Positions 1 to 5,168 of a stretch of DNA of 8,918 nt are shown piece after piece (the stretch's first letter is position 1; each line of letters starts with the position of its first letter). The notes under the pieces are model-generated. The model was not told where the DNA came from, searched no databases, and saw nothing but the letters and a program-made list of their open reading frames with translations. This DNA comes from CAZDHT01 sp964505325 (GTDB lineage: Bacteria > Planctomycetota > PUPC01). Location: assembly GCA_964505325.1 (NCBI GenBank), contig CAZDHT010000229.1, positions 1 to 8,918 on the forward strand, read 5' to 3'. Made by a program: the position numbers and the translations under genes.

Positions 1-336
1 GGTGCCGGTGATGGGCAGTTGCTCCCGCCTGGCTTTGTCGAGCGGCACGAAGCTCAGGAAGGATTCGACGTAGAGGGCCGCCGCGTTCTCCCCCGCCGGC
101 TGCTCGTACCAGGCATCCAACTCTTCCAGGGTCGTGGGATAGCCGGCCTCGCGGATCGGGTCCAGCCGCAGCCGCACCTGGTGAATCCAGTACAGCCGGT
201 AGCCCGCGTAGCAGCCGGCCAGCACCAGAAGCGCCAGCCCTATCTCGGCGACGCGCCGGTACCGGCGCACCCTGATCCTCTTTCCGTCGAGCTCAGCCAG
301 CGCCGTTCCTCCCGCCGGATGCAACTGGTGCTGCAT
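1..336 (-). CDS. single-pass membrane protein, N-terminal part (cut by window edge)
   Basis: An open minus-strand frame of 112 codons runs from an ATG at 336 off the left edge, so only the N-terminus is present. A basic stretch (KRIRVRRYRR, about residues 19-28) precedes one hydrophobic segment at about residues 30-50. A soluble part follows with the pattern IREAGYPTTLEELDAWY and then PAGENAA. From memory this pattern occurs in many uncharacterised planctomycete membrane proteins; no function is known to me. The cytoplasmic N-terminus is followed by an exported domain, by the positive-inside rule. It lies 77 bp after the TPR gene on the same strand and is probably the fourth gene of the sigma-factor operon. 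The gap contains a very GC-rich palindrome (375-387) but no T-run. The start is uncertain: the ATG at 336 has a poor ribosome binding site, while a GTG at 270 has GAGG six bases upstream and would begin just before the basic stretch. Confidence 0.75.
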   Translation of the reverse strand, partial: MQHQLHPAGGTALAELDGKRIRVRRYRRVAEIGLALLVLAGCYAGYRLYWIHQVRLRLDPIREAGYPTTLEELDAWYEQPAGENAAALYVESFLSFVPLDKARREQLPITGT

Positions 337-413
337 TGTACCCCGGGCGTTCGGATCGGCAAGCCGAATCCTAGGCCGGGGCCCGGCGGTGGGGCGCGGG
401 ACGCTGTTCGACG

Positions 414-1490
414 TCAGCGCGGCTTGGGCTCGATGGGCCGCTCCTCCGGCTGGGCCTCGTCTTTCTTCCGCTCGGCGGGGCGGACCTGTTCGGGTCGCAT
501 TCCGCCGTCCCCGGCGGCAGGGCGACGTCTTCGCCCAGCGAAGCGGTCCCGCCCTGCTCGCATCCGCGCCTCACGCTCCCGTTCCCGGCGGTCTTTTTCC
601 GCCTCCTGGCGCTGGGCCACTATTGCCACGAGAGCTTTAGAGACTTCCTTGGCTTCGTCGTAGGTGACGGCTTTGGTGAGGCGCTGCAAAACGCCCACCG
701 CCTCGTCTTCGCGGTTGTTGCGGAAGAGCAGCTCTGCCAGTTCCCTGAGCGCCAACACCTTCTGCATCTTATCCGGGGTGGCCTTGATGATGGCCTCGAA
801 CTGGTCGACGGCCTCGTCGATCTGGTCGAGCTCTTCGAACAGGCTGGCCAGCCGCTTCTGTGCGTCGATTGCGTACTCGCCGGTGACGTTCCGGTATTCC
901 GCGATGGCCTGCTGCTTGTTGTCCAGCTCCTTGCGGTAGATTTCGGCGAGGTTCAGGTGGGTCAGCGAAATCGCCAGCTTGTCGGGAGAGGTCTTGAGCA
1001 ACTGCTGCAGCGCCTCGACCGCCTTGGCGTATTCCTTCTTGTGGATGTGGATCTCGGCGATGCGGTAATAGGCGTCGTCGATGACGTTCAGCCGCTCGTC
1101 GTGCTTCAAGCGCTGAAGGGCGCCGATCCCGGCTTTCTGGCCGGGCGGCGCGACGAGACCCACCGCGGGGCCGCGGCCCGGCGCGTCAGCGCGGCCCGCA
1201 TCGCGGTTCCCGTCGCGCCCCCGAAGACGCTGCATTCTATCCACGGCCTCCTGCTCCTCCTTGGTCAGCTTCTCGCCGGCACGCTGCTTGCGGAATGCTT
1301 GCATCAGCACGCCGAACCGGCGCCGGCGGTCGCCCCGGTCGCGACCCTGCGCGTCCCTGCGGTTCTCTCGGACGGCCGGACCCTTGTCGCCGTCTTTCCG
1401 CTCTTCCGCTGCAGATGCCGGCCGGGCCAGAAACGCAACGCCGACCGTCAGTGCGACCAACACCAACAACACACATGACTTCCTCAGCAT
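414..1490 (-). CDS. secreted TPR-repeat protein, third gene of the sigma operon
   Basis: A 358-residue protein. Residues 1-28 form a signal peptide (MLRKSC, a hydrophobic core, then RPASA before AEE), so it is exported. Residues about 30-120 are a charged, Arg/Asp/Gly-rich linker. Residues about 136-276 hold four tetratricopeptide-like helical pairs, with the TPR-type signatures AYYRIAEIHIHKKEYAKAVE, LNLAEIYRKE, RLASLFEELDQIDEAVDQFE and LAELLFRNNREDEAVGVL. The tail (295-358) is highly charged and Pro-rich. TPRs mediate protein-protein contacts; no catalytic motif is visible, so a scaffold or envelope-complex role is inferred. The frame is open farther upstream to 1586, but the ATG at 1490 is preferred because AGGAGG (1503-1498) sits 7 bases upstream and the signal peptide starts there. 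It follows the FecR-domain gene by 92 bp on the same strand, so co-transcription is likely. Confidence 0.85.
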   Translation of the reverse strand: MLRKSCVLLVLVALTVGVAFLARPASAAEERKDGDKGPAVRENRRDAQGRDRGDRRRRFGVLMQAFRKQRAGEKLTKEEQEAVDRMQRLRGRDGNRDAGRADAPGRGPAVGLVAPPGQKAGIGALQRLKHDERLNVIDDAYYRIAEIHIHKKEYAKAVEALQQLLKTSPDKLAISLTHLNLAEIYRKELDNKQQAIAEYRNVTGEYAIDAQKRLASLFEELDQIDEAVDQFEAIIKATPDKMQKVLALRELAELLFRNNREDEAVGVLQRLTKAVTYDEAKEVSKALVAIVAQRQEAEKDRREREREARMRAGRDRFAGRRRRPAAGDGGMRPEQVRPAERKKDEAQPEERPIEPKPR

Positions 1491-1582
1491 GGCCTTACCT
1501 CCTACTCGGGTTCCCCTTGCGCATGGCGCGTTACTTGTCAGACGGCCGTCCTGGCCCCGCTTGCCTAGATGCCTCTGCGCCG

Positions 1583-2821
1583 TCATTTGTCCGCCTCCCT
1601 CTGCGTTCGCCGTTCTTCGGTCATCTGGTCATCGATCTCACTCACCCACCCGGCCATTTCTTCGAGCTGTTTGCCCAGGTCGGCGTACTTCTTGTTTGCA
1701 TTCAGCTTCTCCTGGTACTTGGTCAGGAATGCAATCAGCGCGTCCTGCGTCTTCTTCTTGAGCCCGGCGAGCTCCGGCACCGCGTCGGCCAACTTGAGCA
1801 TCTTGCCCCGCAGCTCGGCGGAGCGGGTGCGAAGTTTGGCGAACTCCTGCCGGTTCTTCTGCCAGTCCTCTCGCCGGCCTCGGCGCAACCGCGCCGTGAG
1901 TTTCTGGAACTCGGCAGCCACCGCCTCCCGGGCCTGTTTCAGGTCGCCGTAGTCGGGGTGGTCGTTAAGTTCTGTGTAATAGGCGCGGGCGGCGGCTTGC
2001 GACGCTTTCATGGCAGCGGCGACTTCGGCGTCCTGGAGCACCTCGTCCTCGATCTGCTGGCGCTGCGCCTTGAGCGCCCGCTCCTGAAGTGAGCAGGCCG
2101 CCCGTGCCTTTTCCAGCGGCGTCTTGGCGTCCTGAATCGCGGGGCGCTCCGTGCCCAATCCCGGCCGTCGTCGGCCCCAGGTACCGCGCTCGCCCGCGTG
2201 CAGCACCGACGGGCTGGCGCCCAGGCTGGTAACCATCACGGTGCCCACGATCACCTTGACCACCATGGTCTTGGCGTTCATGTCATTCTCCTCTCCTGTC
2301 AGTTGGACGGTGAAACGTGTGCCCACGACCGAGACCGTCCCCAACTCGGTTTGCACGGAAAACAATCTGTCCTTCCTGCCTTCGACTTCGCACTCCACTT
2401 CCCCCCCGGTGAGAAAGATCTCTTCGGCGTTCTCCCGGCCCGCGATCACGGCCGTGCTGCCCGGTCTCATCGTGATGCGGGCGTATCCTCCCAGCAGCAG
2501 TCTCGCCTCACCCTCGTGTGTCTCTATCACGGCGCCACGGCGGACCTGGGCGTCGCCTTCCACCGTGTAGGCGCCGCTGGCGGTCGGCGGCGGGTACACC
2601 GCCGGCTCCACACCCTTCTTCGGCCACCACGTCCACACCCCGGCCGTCAGCACCAGCACGGCCGCGGCGGCGGCCAGAGGAGCCCACACCCGCACGCGGT
2701 GCCGTTCCCGCAAGGCGGCCCGTGCCAGGATCTGTCGAGTCTGATCGGACGGCCGTTCGCCGGCGACGGCTTCCTGGAGGAACGAATCCACGAGACGGTC
2801 AGTCCATTCCTCTCGTTTCAT
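1583..2821 (-). CDS. membrane-anchored FecR-domain protein with C-terminal coiled coil, putative sigma-factor regulator
   Basis: A 412-residue protein. Residues 1-44 form a short cytoplasmic helical region, 45-66 a single membrane segment (Ala/Val/Leu-rich, ending WTWWPKKG), and about 88-212 a FecR-like beta domain with the hallmark LGTVSVVGTRFTV at 160-172. Residues about 235-410 are an almost entirely helical, charged region predicted to be coiled coil. FecR-family proteins sit beside ECF sigma factors and pass periplasmic signals to them. Here the short N-terminus would contact the sigma factor; I see no zinc-finger anti-sigma motif, so that role is inferred. The start is fixed by TGATG, in which the A of the upstream sigma stop codon begins this ATG, with GGAGGG (2833-2828) six bases upstream. 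This indicates translational coupling. The roughly 175-residue helical extension after the FecR domain is unusual compared with classical FecR and seems internally duplicated. Confidence 0.85.
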   Translation of the reverse strand: MKREEWTDRLVDSFLQEAVAGERPSDQTRQILARAALRERHRVRVWAPLAAAAAVLVLTAGVWTWWPKKGVEPAVYPPPTASGAYTVEGDAQVRRGAVIETHEGEARLLLGGYARITMRPGSTAVIAGRENAEEIFLTGGEVECEVEGRKDRLFSVQTELGTVSVVGTRFTVQLTGEENDMNAKTMVVKVIVGTVMVTSLGASPSVLHAGERGTWGRRRPGLGTERPAIQDAKTPLEKARAACSLQERALKAQRQQIEDEVLQDAEVAAAMKASQAAARAYYTELNDHPDYGDLKQAREAVAAEFQKLTARLRRGRREDWQKNRQEFAKLRTRSAELRGKMLKLADAVPELAGLKKKTQDALIAFLTKYQEKLNANKKYADLGKQLEEMAGWVSEIDDQMTEERRTQREADK

Positions 2822-3402
2822 CAGGCTCCCTCCAGCTTCAGGCGCGCCTGCACACATTCCCACAGGCGCGCACGAATGCGCTGCAAGGCGGACTTGACCC
2901 CGTGCTCGCTCATCGAAAAGGCCGCCGCCATCTCGCTCCGAGATTTCCTTTGGCTGTAGCGGAAGTCCAGCATCTCACGGCTGCGCTCGGGCATTTGCTC
3001 CACGCAGAGGCGCAAGGCCTCCACATAGAGGACCCCGTCTTCCCCTCCCGGAAACGTGTCCGTCCACACCTGCTCGGCCCGTTCCAGGGCGCGGCTGTCC
3101 AGCGTTACCGGGTTACGCACTTCTCTTTCCCAATGCCTGAGCAACAGGTGGCGCGCGATCCCCCGCAACCACGCCCCACGCCGCGGCACGTCGGTCAGAG
3201 AGGGCGGCGAGGCGCCCTTGAACGTGGCCAGAAACGTCTCCTGCACCAAATCCTCCGCAAGGGCGTGGTCCGCGCCCAGGTACTTCACATACCTGTACAA
3301 CTCCGCCTGATGCTCAGTGACGAGCATTTCGAGCGTCCCATGGTCCACACGTGCCGCCCTGGGTGGTCGACCGTCCTCACCCATGAGTCCGTGAAACTCC
3401 AT
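2821..3402 (-). CDS. ECF-type RNA polymerase sigma factor
   Basis: A 193-residue sigma-70 family protein of the extracytoplasmic-function type: it directs RNA polymerase to a dedicated promoter set. Region 2 spans about residues 24-95, with the acidic LAEDLVQETFLATFKG core and the helix WLRGIARHLLLRHWERE. Region 4 spans about 126-188, with MPERSREMLDFRY, then the helix-turn-helix SEMAAAFSMSEHGVKSALQRIRARL, ending WECVQARL. The tail style matches the Rhodopirellula/Verrucomicrobium-like ECF group as I remember it. The first usable ATG is at 3402. A second at 3384 has GGAG 12 bases upstream and is possible, since conserved sequence begins only after both. It is the first gene of a four-gene minus-strand operon, and its stop overlaps the FecR gene start by one base. 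A candidate promoter lies at 3456-3484. The target promoters are unknown. Confidence 0.92.
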   Translation of the reverse strand: MEFHGLMGEDGRPPRAARVDHGTLEMLVTEHQAELYRYVKYLGADHALAEDLVQETFLATFKGASPPSLTDVPRRGAWLRGIARHLLLRHWEREVRNPVTLDSRALERAEQVWTDTFPGGEDGVLYVEALRLCVEQMPERSREMLDFRYSQRKSRSEMAAAFSMSEHGVKSALQRIRARLWECVQARLKLEGA

Positions 3403-3455
3403 AAAAGGGTGCAAAGAATCTCAGAAGTTCTGCCTGCCCGCTGGAGACGTCGGCA

Positions 3456-3484
3456 ATTCTGCCGAGAACCACGCCTGTTGACAA
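3456..3484 (-). promoter_or_regulatory. candidate sigma-70-type promoter for the sigma operon
   Basis: On the minus strand TTGTCA (3484-3479, 5 of 6 to the -35 consensus) is followed after 17 bases by CAGAAT (3461-3456, 4 of 6 to the -10 consensus). Transcription would start near 3449, giving a leader of about 47 bases to the ATG at 3402. The -10 lies inside a small perfect hairpin, TCGGCA-ATTC-TGCCGA (3450-3465), which could also be a regulator site. This is predicted from sequence only. Confidence 0.4.
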
Positions 3485-3514
3485 GCATTTTCTATGGAAG
3501 GTGGTGCAGAAACG

Positions 3515-3531
3515 GACGTTCGGGGAACGTC
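3515..3531. promoter_or_regulatory. 7+7 bp inverted repeat in divergent promoter region
   Basis: GACGTTC-GGG-GAACGTC is a perfect inverted repeat with a 3 bp spacer. It lies between the two divergent candidate promoters, about 30 bp upstream of the minus-strand -35 and 20 bp upstream of the plus-strand -35. That position suits a shared operator. It also contains GGAAC, a motif typical of ECF -35 elements, in the plus orientation (3524-3528). I cannot tell which reading, if either, is right. Confidence 0.35.
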
Positions 3532-3550
3532 GCGGGCGGAATTATCTTCC

Positions 3551-3579
3551 TTGCGCGCGGCTGTTGTACCCTCTATAAT
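3551..3579 (+). promoter_or_regulatory. candidate promoter for the lipoprotein gene
   Basis: A perfect TATAAT -10 (3574-3579) is preceded by TTGCGC (3551-3556) with the optimal 17 bp spacing. Only the TTG of the -35 matches consensus. Transcription would begin near 3586, leaving an unusually long leader of about 158 bases before the lipoprotein ATG at 3744. Confidence 0.5.
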
Positions 3580-3610
3580 CCCCGTCGGTTTTGTGGCAAT
3601 TCGTTCTGTC

Positions 3611-3651
3611 ACTGGTAGGATCCTTCACGGGTGACCGCGTTGGTCACCAGT
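3611..3651 (+). other. leader RNA with two mutually exclusive hairpins
   Basis: Within the lipoprotein leader, GGTGACC (3630-3636) pairs perfectly with GGTCACC (3642-3648) around a 5-base loop. Alternatively ACTGGT (3611-3616) pairs with ACCAGT (3646-3651). Both use bases 3646-3648, so only one can form at a time. The arrangement resembles a switching leader, but no T-run follows and no known riboswitch class is recognised. It may be chance. Confidence 0.25.
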
Positions 3652-3743
3652 TCGGAAGCGAGATCGAAGTCGTCGGTGGCTCGGCCCTCGTCGGCATCGG
3701 TGTCAAGATTCTGCCTGGGGCACTTTCTGTAGGAGGAGTTGGT

Positions 3744-4133
3744 ATGAAGCAGGTAGCGGTGTTGATGGGGCTGTTGGCTCTTGTGGTTGTCATAGGCGGT
3801 TGCGGCGGCGACAAGTATGACCGGGCCGCCAGAGAGATGATTGACTGCATGAAGGACATGAACTCGGTCCTCGACGGTGTCAAGGACAAGGAGTCCGCCG
3901 AAGCGGCCAAGCCCAAAATGGAGAAGATCGCCAAGAGGATGGAAGCCTTGGGCAAGCGCGCGAAGGAGATGGACAAGCCCCCGAAGGAGAGGGAGGACGA
4001 GCTCAAGAAGAAGTACGACAAAGAAATGAAAGAAGTGATGGGCAATATGATGAAGAACATGACGCGGCTCGCCACCATCGAAGGAGGGGCCGAACTGGGC
4101 AAGTTGTTCGAAAACATCAAGATGCCCGACTAG
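3744..4133 (+). CDS. small Lys/Glu/Met-rich lipoprotein
   Basis: A 129-residue protein. Residues 1-20 form a lipoprotein signal peptide: MKQ, a hydrophobic core, and IGGC with Cys20 as the probable lipidated residue. The mature part is almost all charged helix, rich in Lys, Glu and Met (DCMKDMNSVLDGVKDKESAE, PKMEKIAKRMEALGKRAKEM, ELKKKYDKEMKEVM), with no catalytic motif. Small lipoproteins of this style are common in planctomycete genomes in my recollection, with unknown function; a role in envelope structure is only a guess. The frame stays open upstream to 3591, but the ATG at 3744 is well supported: AGGAGG (3731-3736) lies 7 bases before it and the signal peptide begins there. It is transcribed away from the sigma operon and shares its upstream region, so joint control is possible. 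A palindromic element starts 20 bases after the stop. Confidence 0.85.
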   Translation: MKQVAVLMGLLALVVVIGGCGGDKYDRAAREMIDCMKDMNSVLDGVKDKESAEAAKPKMEKIAKRMEALGKRAKEMDKPPKEREDELKKKYDKEMKEVMGNMMKNMTRLATIEGGAELGKLFENIKMPD

Positions 4134-4153
4134 TTCAACTTTGTGTCATTCAA

Positions 4154-4243
4154 AAAGGGAACAGGCAACTAATTTCCCGCACGTCCTCGAGCGTCAGCAG
4201 TTCCAAGCTGCGTGGCTGCGGGAATCAGTTGCCTGTTCCCTTT
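4154..4243. repeat. 90 bp palindromic element, REP-like repeat and/or terminator
   Basis: The outer arms AAAGGGAACAGGCAACT (4154-4170) and AGTTGCCTGTTCCCTTT (4227-4243) are perfect 17 bp inverted copies. After a small interior loop, TTCCCGCA (4174-4181) pairs with TGCGGGAA (4217-4224), leaving a 35-base loop. The outer motif resembles the dispersed GGGGACAGGCACC-type palindromes that I associate with REP-associated (IS200-like) transposases; this is recalled, not searched. It begins 20 bases after the lipoprotein stop and is followed by a pyrimidine-rich stretch with T6 (4256-4261), and by T5 on the other strand, so it may also end transcription. No transposase is present in the window. Confidence 0.6.
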
Positions 4244-4261
4244 CTTCCTGTCTCCTTTTTT

Positions 4262-4578
4262 CCGACAGAATCCCTCCCGGTGTCCGTACAATGTCACGGA
4301 GAGAAACCCGGCCTCGGCCCTCGCTGCTGCCTGACTCACCATCCCGCCAAGTGCGCTGACCGCAGACACATGTGGGCCAGTTCCCCCCTGGTGTCTGGTG
4401 CGCCGTGTGGCGGAGGTGCTGATTTCATATCTGCACCGAAATGTGAAGTCCCGGGAGCCGGGGCGGAGCGGAACCGACAGGGACACGGCCTTCAGCGAAC
4501 GCCATCGAGAACCGGTAGTCCGGCGCACTGTGTGGCCGCACGAGGTTACACTCCTGCCGCCTCGGTAAGGTGTTTTTC
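4262..4578. other. intergenic stretch, no gene seen
   Basis: Several frames are open here on both strands, but none gives a protein with recognisable composition, domain or ribosome binding site. Base composition resembles decayed non-coding sequence. I see no RNA gene or repeat in it. Confidence 0.6.
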
Positions 4579-4598
4579 GCCTGCATAATTATGCAGGC
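4579..4598. promoter_or_regulatory. perfect 20 bp palindrome, probable operator
   Basis: GCCTGCATAATTATGCAGGC is a complete palindrome with an AT-rich centre, typical of sites bound by dimeric GntR- or LacI-type regulators. It lies 45 bp upstream of the first plausible codon of the GntR remnant, so autoregulation is a natural reading. CATAAT inside it could act as a -10, but no good -35 is present. The left nine bases recur at 8871-8879, upstream of the PEP-CTERM gene, without the second half. Confidence 0.5.
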
Positions 4599-4642
4599 CA
4601 TGGCAGTATTATTCTAGGTCATTTACTGGGAGGACTGGACAC

Positions 4643-4987
4643 ACGGGGAAACGAACGGCAGGAACGCCTGCCTCGGCTCCGAAGTACATGAGGATCAAGC
4701 GGAAGCTGATGGACCGGATCGCGAACCGTGACTACACGGAGGAGAAACCGGTGCCGCCCGAGCGGGTCCTGGCGAAAGAATTGCGCGCGGCGCTGATGAC
4801 CGTGCGTCGCGCCATCCAGGAACTGGTGGCCTACGGCGTGACCGTGGCCGCGCTCACGATGACGGTCCATCCCGACCTGTCTGTCCCGGCGTGCCTGTTG
4901 CTGCCGGAGACAGACGCCCACCCCGGCACGGCGGCGATGGCCATCCACGGCCACAACGTCCGCACCGGCGCCCGACGGACTTCTTAG
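4643..4987 (+). pseudogene. GntR-type regulator remnant, DNA-binding domain only
   Basis: Translation gives SAPKYMRIKRKLMDRIANRD followed by VPPERVLAKELRAALMTVRR and AIQELVAYG, which follows the GntR winged helix-turn-helix pattern closely (Y-x-x-I..L...I, lPsErxLAxeL, TVRRAiqeL, G). Similarity starts near 4670, before the only in-frame ATG at 4688. After VAYGV (about 4840) the expected wing and ligand-binding domain (UTRA, FCD or LacI-like) are missing; the next 50 or so codons to the TAG at 4985-4987 resemble nothing I know. GntR proteins are usually 230 residues or more, so this is truncated. Upstream, GGAGG (4629-4633) sits 9 bases before an in-frame ACG at 4643, which may be a mutated ATG. 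Translation from 4688 would yield a 99-residue protein lacking the start of the domain. It is most likely a decayed gene; a functional short DNA-binding protein cannot be excluded. Confidence 0.6.
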
Positions 4988-5124
4988 GCAAGCCCGCACG
5001 GCGCGACGAAAAGGCCGCAGACGGTACGCCGCCGAAGCCGAAGAAGGTCATCGACCTCGGCGACTCGATCGCCTCGCGCCCGCGGAAGCTGAAGAAAAAG
5101 CCCCGCGCCTCAAATCCGGGTTGA
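4975..5124 (+). other. short Lys/Pro-rich open frame, possible gene remnant
   Basis: In the frame +1 to the GntR remnant, a stretch reads DFLGKPARRDEK, then PPKPKKVIDLGDSIASRPRK and LKKKPRA, ending in TGA at 5122-5124. Its composition looks more protein-like than the surrounding frames and could be the tail of a gene whose body is lost or frameshifted. The frame is open back to a GTG at 4891, but that part looks random and no ribosome binding site is seen. It ends 44 bases before the convergent stop of the PEP-CTERM gene. No family is recognised. Confidence 0.2.
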
Positions 5125-5168
5125 CGCCTCCAGACGCCAGCGCGTGGGGAGTCCCGTTCAGTCGTTCA

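Noticed and set aside
19..663. Plus-strand open frame of 214 codons
   Set aside because: It is antisense to the TPR gene end and the partial membrane protein, with an Arg/Pro/Ser-rich composition typical of a shadow frame.
3478..3483. Perfect TTGACA -35 on the plus strand
   Set aside because: No acceptable -10 lies 15-19 bases downstream; the same bases serve better as part of the minus-strand promoter.
3591..3743. N-terminal extension of the lipoprotein from a TTG at 3591
   Set aside because: The strong ribosome binding site and lipoprotein signal peptide both point to the ATG at 3744, and 3591 lies almost at the predicted transcription start.
4169..4588. Open frames on both strands between the palindromic element and the 20 bp palindrome
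   Set aside because: No ribosome binding site, no recognisable domain, and random-looking composition.
5060..5168. Terminator for the PEP-CTERM gene (T5 on the minus strand after GCGCGGGGC)
   Set aside because: No upstream sequence pairs with the GC-rich stretch to make a stem, so an intrinsic terminator is not supported.
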